Shown one piece after another: positions 44,905 to 53,303 of a stretch of 64,000 bases of DNA. Positions within the stretch are counted from its first letter, which is position 1; every line of letters starts with the position of its first letter. The DNA comes from Lachnospiraceae bacterium (GTDB lineage Bacteria > Bacillota > Clostridia > Lachnospirales > Lachnospiraceae): positions 1-64,000 of the forward strand of contig JAIDHX010000007.1 of NCBI GenBank assembly GCA_029053015.1. The letters are read 5' to 3'. Made by a program: the position numbers and the translations under genes. Under the pieces are notes generated by a model. It saw nothing but the letters and a program-made list of their open reading frames with translations. It was not told the DNA's origin and made no database searches.

Positions 44905-45438
44905 ATGAATAGTTACGAAAATGAGGCTTTTAAAAACAGAAAAGAAAGAGAGAAGGAAGAGAGGGCGCGGATAAGGGAGTTTGACAAGGATTTGTTTTCC
45001 TATACCGGACAGATTGCATGGTTTCTGGCGGGGCTGTTTTCTTTTATTCTGCTGGTACTGATGGTAATCCCTGTGCAGGAAATTGCGCGTGGCGAAGGGG
45101 CAATCAGGGCGATGTGCATTATGATGCCGGGATGGGCTTCTTATTTTGTGCTGCTGCCCTATGTCAATGTGACGGATTCCATGACGCCGAGACAGAAAAA
45201 CAGCGGCACATACAGGAAGCTGAAATATCTTCCCGTCAGCAAAAAGCAGTATCGCAGGGTCAGGATGGCATACTTGTTCCGCTTTTTGTGGAAGCTGGCG
45301 CTGATAGGAGTTGTGATTCAATGTGTGGTGGCGGCAGCAGATTTAAAGAGCGTTACGGTATGGAATGTTTTGTATGCGATTGGTATTTTGCTTGTGTATC
45401 CGCTTTTCTTAGGATGGCTCTGGCTTTTTACGAGTTAA
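44905..45438 (+). CDS. ABC transporter membrane subunit (second module)
   Basis: 177 residues. A charged N-terminal region (about 1-30) precedes about four membrane segments (roughly 36-60, 70-88, 130-152 and 155-175). The stop codon lies inside the left copy of the direct repeat that borders the neighbouring island. The true ancestral C-terminus may therefore have been altered by the insertion. It probably forms the membrane part of the second ABC module. AAGGGAG precedes the start. Confidence 0.75.
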   Translation: MNSYENEAFKNRKEREKEERARIREFDKDLFSYTGQIAWFLAGLFSFILLVLMVIPVQEIARGEGAIRAMCIMMPGWASYFVLLPYVNVTDSMTPRQKNSGTYRKLKYLPVSKKQYRRVRMAYLFRFLWKLALIGVVIQCVVAAADLKSVTVWNVLYAIGILLVYPLFLGWLWLFTS

Positions 45439-45457
45439 GTTTTTCCGGTTTAAGGCT
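45424..45457. repeat. Left direct repeat bounding the island (candidate attachment site)
   Basis: Thirty-four bases containing TTTACGAGTTAAGTTTTT and CCGGTTTAAGGCT. They recur at 55358-55392 with one substitution and one extra T. The repeat covers the last codons of the permease gene. It is in direct orientation. Confidence 0.85.
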
Positions 45458-45508
45458 CCTTTCTCTGTTTGTGTCGCAACTAACATCATAGAGAAAATCG
45501 GTATGATT

Positions 45509-45540
45509 GGGAAGAGGTTTCGGCTTCTTCCCTTTATTTT
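45509..45540 (+). terminator. Terminator near the left island end
   Basis: GGGAAGAGG (45509-45517) pairs with CTTCTTCCC (45524-45532) with one wobble around TTTCGG, followed by TTTATTTTT. It would end transcription coming from the ABC operon. Confidence 0.8.
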
Positions 45541-45643
45541 TGCCAACTATAATTTTACACTAACTTACTTAGGCATAAGTGGAATTGCAAGTTCAAATGG
45601 AAAAAAACAAATATAATAATTATGTTATTGTTCAAATAATAGT

Positions 45644-45825
45644 GTGTATTCAAATTACAATTCTTCATCAAATTACGAAACAGGTAAAGAAGAAGCGCTT
45701 CATAAAGCGAAATTGTATTTGAACTCGTCTTCTTTTTCAGAATCCGGCTTGCAAGAACGGCAGAATATGAAGGATTCGCTTCTGAAGAAGCAAGATGCGG
45801 AGTTGCAAATTGTGGTATTGATTGA
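45644..45825 (+). pseudogene. Remnant of an Ltp-domain surface lipoprotein gene
   Basis: The frame reads SNYETGKEEALHKAKLYLNS and SSFSESGL, the first half of an Ltp (host cell surface-exposed lipoprotein) repeat. After a shift of one base it continues ARTAEYEGFASEEARCGVAN and CGID, the second half, and then meets TGA where the family has tryptophan (TGG). Both lesions are visible. Ltp-domain lipoproteins include a phage superinfection-exclusion factor of Streptococcus phage TP-J34. No start or signal peptide remains. Confidence 0.7.
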
Positions 45826-45907
45826 AAACAGTAAGCATCATGCGCTGCATCACAAAGTGGACTATAATGTAAAATTTGACATCTTTGTTATAAAACATAT
45901 AAACATA

Positions 45908-45936
45908 TTGACAACTGACTTTACAAATTGTACTAT
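45908..45936 (+). promoter_or_regulatory. Promoter of the ubiquitin-like operon
   Basis: TTGACA (45908-45913) and TACTAT (45931-45936), 17-bp spacer, 51 bp before the XRE gene. No other strong promoter is seen until the end of the operon, so the genes are probably transcribed together from here. Confidence 0.75.
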
Positions 45937-45987
45937 TATCTTGTAGTATATGTTTACTTGTTTTACAATTTGGGGGGGATCAGCAAT

Positions 45988-46476
45988 ATGAATACGGAAT
46001 GGATATTGTCAGAAGAGGAGAAAAGCAAATATATCAGTAAACTGACAGACGAGTTGATTGTGCTTAGGGCAAAAGCCGGTATACAGCAAGAAGAAATTGC
46101 CAGAGTAATCGGGGTTTCCAGACAGACTTATGGTGAGGTAGAGAGAAAATCTAAGAAAATGTCGTGGGGGACTTATCTGTCGCTGATGTTTTTCTTTGAT
46201 CAGAATAAGCAAACACATCAGTTACTTAGACAGACGGGAGTGTTTAATAAGAGTCTGTCAGCTTTTTTAAATAACGGAATTGCGGCAGACGAGAATGAGT
46301 TGGATTCTCTGGCCGGGTTTTCTTTGAAAGATATCTTGAATGCGCTGGATGAGCAGGGGCTTCAGTCGGTTAAAACGGTGATGATGATTGAGTATGCAAG
46401 GTGTAAAAATATGCCGGGTGATGCAGTTATCAAATCCTTTGACGGACGAAACTTTGATAAATATATTACAAAATAG
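45988..46476 (+). CDS. XRE-family regulator heading the ubiquitin-like operon
   Basis: About 162 residues. The HTH (about 22-80) contains LRAKAGIQQEEIARVIGVSR and QTYGEVERK. The C-terminal 80 residues are helical with no known domain. The ATG at 45988 follows a G-rich ribosome binding site (GGGGGGA); the frame from 45928 overlaps the promoter and was rejected. As the first gene behind the promoter, 76 bp ahead of the first RING-like gene, it is the natural candidate for local control of the operon. Confidence 0.88.
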   Translation: MNTEWILSEEEKSKYISKLTDELIVLRAKAGIQQEEIARVIGVSRQTYGEVERKSKKMSWGTYLSLMFFFDQNKQTHQLLRQTGVFNKSLSAFLNNGIAADENELDSLAGFSLKDILNALDEQGLQSVKTVMMIEYARCKNMPGDAVIKSFDGRNFDKYITK

Positions 46477-46552
46477 GATATTCAAGCAGATGCTGTGCTG
46501 ATGAGCCGTGAAAACGTGCTTACCAAAATAGAAACTATGAGGAGGAAAATGT

Positions 46553-49009
46553 ATGGAGCGTATTTATGTCGGAAAGACATGCCCGTATTGTAAGACTCCG
46601 TTTAAGCAGGAAGATGTAGTTGTGTTCTGCAACACATGTTCTATGCCACACCATTTAGCGTGCTGGCAGGCTAACGAAGGGTGCAGTACGTATGGCTGTT
46701 CAGGATTAATTGATACAATAATTAATCAGGAAAATGCCAACAAAATGACCGCCCCAAGCAGCGCTCAGAATGGCCCATCTGCCAGTGTACCGAAACCATC
46801 AGGCCAGACTGGAAAATTTGAAACCATTTTTGAAATTACGGATGGAAAAGTTCAGGAAGATGTTCCTGTACTTATCGAAAAGATTTCATTGATAAAGGAT
46901 ATCAGTGATGCTTCGATATTTGCAAGATGTTCTTTTAGAAGTCTTACTGATGAACCCATTAAGGCATTGCTTTTGGATATTAAGGCGACGGATGCATGGG
47001 GAAATTCAGTTGAAGGTGTAGAGGGATTCCAGCTTCTTGACTTAAAGACGAAGAGAGAAGCTGTATTTGGGCAAACAACCCCAATTCCTATACCGAATAA
47101 AAACGTGCGAGAGATTGACGTTATTATAAGAAAAATCCTTTATGAAAATCGCAGAATGGTGGAATGTAATGAGGCATCGTCAGCGGTTCCAATGCAGCCT
47201 GCCCTATTGTCTGTATTAGGTAGTAAGGATGCCGTAGAACACTTCGCTGAGCTGACGACTAAGTCCGCAAAGTTAGTTCCGGTTGTGGGTGAAAAAATCT
47301 GGCGATGTACCTGTGGGGCGACCAACAATGCAGGAGAAGATATCTGCTATAGCTGCAAATCGAGTCTGGCTCAACTTCAGGATAAATATAATCCGGAGAA
47401 AATTATCGCTGAGACAACTGCTATCGTAGAAGAACGAAGAAGAAAAGAAGAAGAAATTCGTCTTGCAAGAGAAAGGGAACAGAGAGAAGCAGAAGAACGG
47501 TTAAGAAAAGCCCAGGAAGAGAAGGAACGTCAAGAACGTGAGGAAAAGGAAGCAAAGAAAGCTAAGAGGAAGAAAACAATAAAGGGGATTGTATTTGCAA
47601 CCTTGGGGCTCATTCTTTTAGCCGGTGCAATATACGGAAGCGTATTCCATCTTATTCCATATATTAGATATTCTGTGGCGGGAAGTAACGTTGAAAAACA
47701 GAACTTTGATTCCGCATATAATACATATATAGCACTTGGTGATTACCGAGATAGTGCGGAGAAAGCAATAGAGACTTTATATGCAAAGGCAATTTATCTG
47801 GAAGAACAGGAACAGTTTGCAGACGCAGCTGTTGAATATGAAAAGATTCCTGACTATCAGGATAGCGAGGAAAGGGCAGTCTACTGCAGAAATGAAGCGA
47901 ATTACAGAGATGCAAAGTCGAAGTATGAGGCGAAGGAATATGATGAAGCGTTGACATTATTTAGAGGTCTTGGAGGTTACGCCGATTCAGAGGACTGGAT
48001 TAAAAAAACAAAATATGCCAAAGCTTCTGAATTGTTTGCAAACAAGGATTATGCTATGGCCGCAGATTTGTTTAAGGAATTGGGGAATTATGAAGATTCC
48101 AAAGATCGAATGAAAGAATCTACGTATCAAATGGCGGAAACTGCATATGCGAACAAGGATTATAAAACTGCGTATGAAGGATACAAGACGCTTGGTTTAA
48201 GTTATGAGGATGCTCCGGATAAAGCAAAGGATGCCAAATATCTCTATGCAGATGAATGCCTGACTGCGAAGAAATACCAAGAGGCTTCAGACCTGTTTAA
48301 AGACTTGAAAGACTATAAAGATGGACAAGATAAGTTTAATGAATCGACATATGCGTATGCGAAGGAATGTTTGGCTGCCAAAAGGTATGAAGAGGCAAGA
48401 ACATATTTTGCAGAAGTAAAAGGTTATGAATATTCTGATGCTTTGTGGAAAGAAGCAAGTTATTATGCCGGTGTAGCTTGTATCAATTCTAAGGACTATA
48501 AAAAGGCAGTCCAATATTTTGAAGATGCCGGAGATTATAGTGATGCGAAGACAAAGGTTAATGAAGCAAAGTATTCATATGTACAAGCACATATGAGTAA
48601 CACAGATACAACAACGTATTCTTATCTGAAAGATTTGAAATCGGCGGGATATTCCGATGCAAAAGATATTTATAATGATTTATACGCATGGAAAGCAAGC
48701 ATTATAATAAATAGTTCAAAGGATGGAACATATTCATCCAGTAAATTGAGTAGATATGATAATTGGTATTGTCATATTGAACTTTCCGGAGGCCCCCCTG
48801 GAGAATCAACTACATTGAAAGCGGTAGGGTATTTCCCTGATGGATCTCCTGTTACAAACAAGTGGGATGGTCCATGGCATAGTGGATATACTGGAACTTG
48901 TTGGTTTTATTATTCAAATCCGGCTTATGGATCAACCGGAACTTTTACTATAAAAGTATATGATGGAAATGGAAACATGATTGGTAGTGAATCAGTGAGA
49001 ATATATTAA
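46553..49009 (+). CDS. RING-like zinc module / TPR-like membrane protein (candidate E3)
   Basis: 818 residues. Residues 8-50 form a binuclear zinc module with ligands C10, C13, C26, C29, H34, C37, C44 and C49, the prokaryotic RING-like arrangement. A beta-rich domain (about 85-220), a zinc ribbon (about 250-272, CTCGATN and CYSCK) and a charged coiled coil (about 293-340) follow. A membrane segment (about 343-363) separates these from seven or so TPR-like repeats (about 380-690; each with DYxDS/A and KYxxA motifs) and a C-terminal beta-sandwich (about 715-818). Predicted topology: zinc modules inside, repeats outside. RING-type domains recruit E2 enzymes. Next to E1 and E2 genes this makes it a candidate ligase that senses envelope state. 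Ligase activity is inferred. Confidence 0.88.
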   Translation: MERIYVGKTCPYCKTPFKQEDVVVFCNTCSMPHHLACWQANEGCSTYGCSGLIDTIINQENANKMTAPSSAQNGPSASVPKPSGQTGKFETIFEITDGKVQEDVPVLIEKISLIKDISDASIFARCSFRSLTDEPIKALLLDIKATDAWGNSVEGVEGFQLLDLKTKREAVFGQTTPIPIPNKNVREIDVIIRKILYENRRMVECNEASSAVPMQPALLSVLGSKDAVEHFAELTTKSAKLVPVVGEKIWRCTCGATNNAGEDICYSCKSSLAQLQDKYNPEKIIAETTAIVEERRRKEEEIRLAREREQREAEERLRKAQEEKERQEREEKEAKKAKRKKTIKGIVFATLGLILLAGAIYGSVFHLIPYIRYSVAGSNVEKQNFDSAYNTYIALGDYRDSAEKAIETLYAKAIYLEEQEQFADAAVEYEKIPDYQDSEERAVYCRNEANYRDAKSKYEAKEYDEALTLFRGLGGYADSEDWIKKTKYAKASELFANKDYAMAADLFKELGNYEDSKDRMKESTYQMAETAYANKDYKTAYEGYKTLGLSYEDAPDKAKDAKYLYADECLTAKKYQEASDLFKDLKDYKDGQDKFNESTYAYAKECLAAKRYEEARTYFAEVKGYEYSDALWKEASYYAGVACINSKDYKKAVQYFEDAGDYSDAKTKVNEAKYSYVQAHMSNTDTTTYSYLKDLKSAGYSDAKDIYNDLYAWKASIIINSSKDGTYSSSKLSRYDNWYCHIELSGGPPGESTTLKAVGYFPDGSPVTNKWDGPWHSGYTGTCWFYYSNPAYGSTGTFTIKVYDGNGNMIGSESVRIY

Positions 49010-49024
49010 TAGGAGGGTGCTTCG

Positions 49025-49861
49025 ATGAACGAATATGTAGGAAAAATTTGTCCGGTATGCAAATCGGAAATCAACGAACTGGACAAAATAACAGTATGTC
49101 CGGATTGTGGAATACCACATCATACGGAGTGCTGGGAAATGAATGGTGGATGCTCAACTTTTGGTTGTGCTCAACAAGGAACCATAGAAGCAAAGGAGAA
49201 AAAGACTATGGCAACATGCGTAAAGTGTGGAATGGAAATTGGTGAGGATCATGCTTTCTGCCCTAAGTGCGGAACACCTAAAAATGCACCTAAGAAGAAT
49301 GTATGCGGCAAATGCGGAAATGAATTGGCAGACGGACATGAATTCTGCCCTAAGTGTGGTCAGAGAGTTGGTTTGGCAGTTGACAGCAATGTTGCATCTG
49401 CAATCAATCAGTTTAATAGCGGAGTGGCTCAGCAGAATGCAAAGAAGAAAAAGACACCGATTATTATTGGTGCAGTAGCAGCAATTGCAGTTATTATTGT
49501 TATTGTTGTTGTTTTTGCGTTGAAAGGCGGAATCAAAAAGGGACCTGATTTCCAGAAATTGTATGACGAGTATTGTCAGCCTACTTGGGCATCTGTTGGT
49601 TCTGATGGCAGCTACTTAAGCCTTGATACAAATCCATATGATCGCGATGATGATGGGTTGGCATATCCGTCAGCGTATATAGCAGCAAAAAAGATTAATG
49701 ACGCGTTAGGTCTTCCTGAGTCGTTATATGCTGAATTTGGTGAGACAACAGGAGCGGATGGTAAGCAGTCAGAAGATTTTCCTGAACAAGGTGTAACAGT
49801 GCAGTGGAGGTATCATCCTGATAAGGGCCTTGAAATAACATATAAGAAGTTAAAGAAATAA
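49025..49861 (+). CDS. Second RING-like zinc protein, membrane anchored (candidate E3)
   Basis: 278 residues. The N-terminus repeats the zinc module of the upstream protein: C9, C12, C25, C28, H33, C36, C43, C48, including the shared PHH, CW and GGCSTFGC signature. Two zinc ribbons follow (CVKCGMEIGEDHAFCPKCG and CGKCGNELADGHEFCPKCG, about 64-115). A membrane segment (about 146-168) and a small C-terminal domain of about 105 residues (YDEYCQPTWASVGSDGSYLS) complete it. It is probably a paralogue of the large protein with a different outer domain, so the system may have two ligases or receptors. The gap to the previous gene is 15 bp. Confidence 0.87.
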   Translation: MNEYVGKICPVCKSEINELDKITVCPDCGIPHHTECWEMNGGCSTFGCAQQGTIEAKEKKTMATCVKCGMEIGEDHAFCPKCGTPKNAPKKNVCGKCGNELADGHEFCPKCGQRVGLAVDSNVASAINQFNSGVAQQNAKKKKTPIIIGAVAAIAVIIVIVVVFALKGGIKKGPDFQKLYDEYCQPTWASVGSDGSYLSLDTNPYDRDDDGLAYPSAYIAAKKINDALGLPESLYAEFGETTGADGKQSEDFPEQGVTVQWRYHPDKGLEITYKKLKK

Positions 49862-49875
49862 TAAAACAAGGGTTG

Positions 49876-49903
49876 ACCACGAGATGCATTTGCTTCTCGT
49901 GGT
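49876..49903 (+). promoter_or_regulatory. Intercistronic hairpin before the ubiquitin-like gene
   Basis: ACCACGAGA (49876-49884) and TCTCGTGGT (49895-49903) form a perfect 9-bp stem with a 10-base loop, without a T-run. It sits in the largest gap between intact genes of the operon after the regulator. It may stabilise or process the mRNA so that the small modifier is made in excess. Confidence 0.5.
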
Positions 49904-49936
49904 TATGTATGTGATAAAGAACAGGAGATAATAACA

Positions 49937-50215
49937 ATGGGAAAAGTAAATGTTGTAATTGTTGATGTAACCGGAAATAAGGAACAGAAAGTCGGTCTTC
50001 CTGATGATATTAGGTGTGGGATTATTATGGTTAAGCTCGTAGAGAAAATCAAACTTCCTTCAGTTGGACCGGATGGCAATCCTATCAGTTATAAATTTAT
50101 TCACAAGGTGACCGGAAGACAGCTTCTTGAATCTCAGACTCTTGGTGAAGCCGGAATAAAGGATGGAGACGTGTTAAGGCTTCAGCCTGAGATTACGGCA
50201 GGAGCAATACTGTAA
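49937..50215 (+). CDS. YukD-like ubiquitin-fold protein (candidate modifier)
   Basis: 92 residues, matching one beta-grasp domain: strand VNVVIVDVTGN, strand EQKVGLPDD, central helix about 28-40, KFIHKVTGRQLLESQTLGEA and the final strand VLRLQPEI. The pattern resembles the YukD/EsaB branch of ubiquitin-like proteins. The tail is ITAGAIL, not a terminal GG. A single glycine is four residues from the end, so the tail would need trimming to expose it, or another terminus is used. It is the expected substrate of the E1 encoded 19 bp downstream. CAGGAGA precedes the start. Confidence 0.87.
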   Translation: MGKVNVVIVDVTGNKEQKVGLPDDIRCGIIMVKLVEKIKLPSVGPDGNPISYKFIHKVTGRQLLESQTLGEAGIKDGDVLRLQPEITAGAIL

Positions 50216-50234
50216 ACAGATAGGACGGACTGAT

Positions 50235-51419
50235 ATGAGCGATTTATTGGAATTGGATAAATCGGATTTTGAAGAAGATAAATATAGCAGACTTCGGTTG
50301 ATTCCCTGGTGGGATCAGGAAAGGTTGTCTAAAGCCACAATAATGGTTGTGGGGGCAGGGGCAATTGGAAATGAATTGATTAAAAATCTGACTCTTTTGG
50401 GTATAGGCAGAATTTTAATCTATGATATGGATGCTATTGAAAATACAAATCTTACAAGATCCGTATTATATAGAGCAAAGGATGTTGGAAGATATAAAGC
50501 TGATGTCGCAGCTGAAAGAGCCGGTGAAATGAACCCGGATGTTCATGCCAAGGCTTTCGTCTCCAATATTATTGATGATGTGGGGCTGGGTGTTTTCCGA
50601 AGAATGGATGTAGTTCTTGGCGGTCTGGATAATAGGGAAGCAAGACTGCATATAAACCAGTCCTGCTATAAGGTCAACAAACCATGGATTGATGGTGCAA
50701 TTGAAGCTCTAAATGGGTTTGCGAGAGTTTTTGTTCCCGGACATGGCGCGTGTTATGAATGCACTATGACAGAGACAGACTGGATGCTGATTAATAAGCG
50801 TAAGTCTTGCGCACTTCTTACACATGAGCAGATGGCAGAAGGCAAAATACCTACAACGCCAACGTCTTCATCGGTTATTGCCGGCATTCAGGTACAAGAG
50901 ATGTTGAAACTTTTGCATTCTGATAGAAATCTACCGACGTTGGCCGGAAAAGGCTATGTGTTCAACGGATTAACACATGACTCATATGTAGTTGAGTATC
51001 AGGAAAAACCAGACTGCATGAGCCATGATACATATGAGGAAATAATTGAAAAACCTTGGTCTGTTAAAGACAAGACAATAAAGAGTGCTTTAGAAGAAAT
51101 CAAAGCCGAGTTAGGTGAGAATGCAGTATTGGATCTTGATAGAGACATTGCTGTCGAGGGAACATGTTCTTGCGGAGAACATAAAAAATTATTTATGCCG
51201 GTACATAAACTAAAGGGAGCAATGCTCACATGCGAAAAATGCGGTAAGCAGATGAGCTTTGAAAACAAGCATTCATTTAATGGAACAGAAGATTATCTTG
51301 ATAAGACATTTGAAGAGATTGGAGTTCCGCCATTACATATTATTGCCGGAAGAGTAGGTATGAACATCAAGCATTATGAATTTACTGCCGATGAGACCGA
51401 AGTATTCTGGGGAATATAG
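50235..51419 (+). CDS. E1-like ubiquitin-activating enzyme (ThiF fold) with C-terminal zinc ribbon
   Basis: 394 residues. The Rossmann-type adenylation domain (about 20-245) has MVVGAGAIGNE (residues 37-47), LIYDMDAIENTNLTR and GGLDNREAR. The CxxC (C173, C176) and C192 in KRKSCALLTHE follow. The latter precedes TTPTSSSVIAGIQVQE in the position of the thioester cysteine of eukaryotic E1-type enzymes. The C-terminal 90 residues carry a zinc ribbon (C311, C313, C333, C336). It should adenylate the C-terminus of the ubiquitin-like protein and load it on C192, then pass it to the E2 encoded 10 bp downstream. Confidence 0.93.
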   Translation: MSDLLELDKSDFEEDKYSRLRLIPWWDQERLSKATIMVVGAGAIGNELIKNLTLLGIGRILIYDMDAIENTNLTRSVLYRAKDVGRYKADVAAERAGEMNPDVHAKAFVSNIIDDVGLGVFRRMDVVLGGLDNREARLHINQSCYKVNKPWIDGAIEALNGFARVFVPGHGACYECTMTETDWMLINKRKSCALLTHEQMAEGKIPTTPTSSSVIAGIQVQEMLKLLHSDRNLPTLAGKGYVFNGLTHDSYVVEYQEKPDCMSHDTYEEIIEKPWSVKDKTIKSALEEIKAELGENAVLDLDRDIAVEGTCSCGEHKKLFMPVHKLKGAMLTCEKCGKQMSFENKHSFNGTEDYLDKTFEEIGVPPLHIIAGRVGMNIKHYEFTADETEVFWGI

Positions 51420-51429
51420 GAGGTAACTC

Positions 51430-53280
51430 ATGGACGCAAGATTAAGAAGAATTGCTTCGGATTATGAGCAAATAAAAAAGGACTTTGCGGGGCATAAGAA
51501 TATTGTTGTTACTCCAATAGGGGATGAACCGCCGCAGAAATATCATGTTACATACTATGTGAATGGTATTTACCTGCAACCGGATGGAAGAATAGAGACA
51601 CTTGGAAGACATGAAGTGGAAATTGAACTTCATTCAGAGTATCCGAGATACAAGCCGATTTGTAAGATACAGACCCCTATCTGGCATCCAAACTTTAGAG
51701 ATGGACAGATTTGTATTGGCGATATCTGGGGAGCCGGGGAATCCCTGACAGATATAATCATAAATATCGGAGATATGATTCAGTACAAGTCATGGAATTC
51801 ATATAGCCCACTCTCTGCAGATGCTGCAGTATGGGCAATGGATAATAAGCATCTTTTTCCGGTCGGTAATGTTGATTTATATATAGCTGACTACGCATCA
51901 GCTAAAGATACTGTTGAAATCGATTTGTTTGGAGATGAATCGACGTCGCCTGATTTAAGCGTTGTTGCTCAGATGACAGTACCTGTTGTTAAGGAAGAGT
52001 CGGGAAATGATTTTGAAATAACGGCTGAAGAACTGGCTGGAATTGAATTTATACCTACCGCTGAAAGGATGCAGGGGGCTTCTGCTTCTGCCGGTCAGAC
52101 GGTGAAGGTAAAAATCAGTTTTAAAACAATCCTTGCAAAAGGTATCTTATGGGCATTGATTGGTGCCATTCTTGGCTTTGGAGGCGCTGAATTGGCACAG
52201 AAAGTTTTCTCTAATTCGACCGTGGCTTCCATGATGGGTTACAAAGACTTGTCAAAATATTATGCGTTGCAGGATAAAGCTGATAAGCTGGAGTCAAAGA
52301 TATATGATCTGGTGGAAGCATATGCCAAAGAACATGACCTTGATATGGACGAAGATGACGTTCTCACAAAATGGCTTGTGGCAGCAATAGATAGTGAGAA
52401 TAAGATTGCATTAGATTGGTACGAAGCATACAATAAGGCGGATGATAAGCTTTATGAGGCGTACAGGGATGATTTTGATAGTGATGTAGATGATCTGAAA
52501 AGTGCAATGGCAAAAGTTTCCAGAACTCACACAGGCATTTGGGCCGGATTTATTGCACTGTTTATTGGATTGTTCCTTGGTATAGGCGAAGGCATTTATT
52601 ACGGTTCTAAACAAAATGCAGGCAAATATGCGGCAATCGGTGCCGTGGTATCACTTGTAATCGGCGGTATAAGCGGATACTTGGCTCAGTGGATGTATGC
52701 GTCCATGCTTAGTGATGATCCGGGTGAAATTGCAGCAGCTTTAGTTAGAGGCGCCGGTTGGGCGATTATGGGCCTTGGTGTTGGTTTAGCAGTAGGTCTG
52801 ATTAAGCCTGATATTAAGAGAATAATTTCATGTACAATTGGTGGCGCTGTTGGTGCATTTGTCGGAGGTTTCCTGTTTAACTTTGTAGGCAAGGTTGTTC
52901 CAAACGATATGGCATCAAGAGGGGTTGCAATTGTAATAATGGGAATTCTTATCGGCGTTGGTGTAGGTCTTATGGAACAGTTTGCTAAATCTGCATGGCT
53001 TAAAGTGATAAGAGGAGAATTTGAAGGAAAAGAGTATTTGGTATTCCCCGGTACGACAAGCATTGGTAACAATAGCAAGAATACTATCGTTCTATTTAAG
53101 GACAAACTGGTCAGCCCTCATCACTGCGATATTGTAATGCAGGGCAGCAAGTATGTGATTAAGGATTGTGGTTCTCCAATGGGAACTGTTGTAAACGGTA
53201 TTAAAACAACCCAGCGTGTATTGCGTCAGGGTGATGCTATTGCAATTGGTAATTCAGTTCTTGTGTTCAATACAAAATAA
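51430..53280 (+). CDS. E2-like conjugating enzyme fused to six membrane segments and an FHA domain
   Basis: 616 residues. Residues about 1-150 are a UBC fold with the E2 hallmark HPN (H86-P87-N88) and the catalytic cysteine C95 in DGQICIGDIW. A linker with acidic motifs (VEIDLFGDE, NDFEITAEEL) follows. Six glycine-rich membrane segments lie between about 235 and 520. The C-terminal FHA domain (about 525-616; TTSIGNNSKNTIVLF, SPHHCDIVM, SPMGTVVNG) normally reads phosphothreonine. Both soluble domains are predicted to be cytosolic. A membrane-fixed E2 with a phosphopeptide reader links conjugation to Ser/Thr phosphorylation, although no kinase gene is in the island. GGAGG precedes the start. 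Confidence 0.92.
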   Translation: MDARLRRIASDYEQIKKDFAGHKNIVVTPIGDEPPQKYHVTYYVNGIYLQPDGRIETLGRHEVEIELHSEYPRYKPICKIQTPIWHPNFRDGQICIGDIWGAGESLTDIIINIGDMIQYKSWNSYSPLSADAAVWAMDNKHLFPVGNVDLYIADYASAKDTVEIDLFGDESTSPDLSVVAQMTVPVVKEESGNDFEITAEELAGIEFIPTAERMQGASASAGQTVKVKISFKTILAKGILWALIGAILGFGGAELAQKVFSNSTVASMMGYKDLSKYYALQDKADKLESKIYDLVEAYAKEHDLDMDEDDVLTKWLVAAIDSENKIALDWYEAYNKADDKLYEAYRDDFDSDVDDLKSAMAKVSRTHTGIWAGFIALFIGLFLGIGEGIYYGSKQNAGKYAAIGAVVSLVIGGISGYLAQWMYASMLSDDPGEIAAALVRGAGWAIMGLGVGLAVGLIKPDIKRIISCTIGGAVGAFVGGFLFNFVGKVVPNDMASRGVAIVIMGILIGVGVGLMEQFAKSAWLKVIRGEFEGKEYLVFPGTTSIGNNSKNTIVLFKDKLVSPHHCDIVMQGSKYVIKDCGSPMGTVVNGIKTTQRVLRQGDAIAIGNSVLVFNTK

Positions 53281-53303
53281 GATTTAATGGAGGCGAATGG
53301 CAT

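Larger units (their letters stand above)
45439..45987. other. Left end of the island: gene-poor region
   Basis: The 549 bp before the first intact island gene contain a terminator, a decayed Ltp-domain fragment and a promoter, each listed separately. Nothing else is recognisable. Confidence 0.7.
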
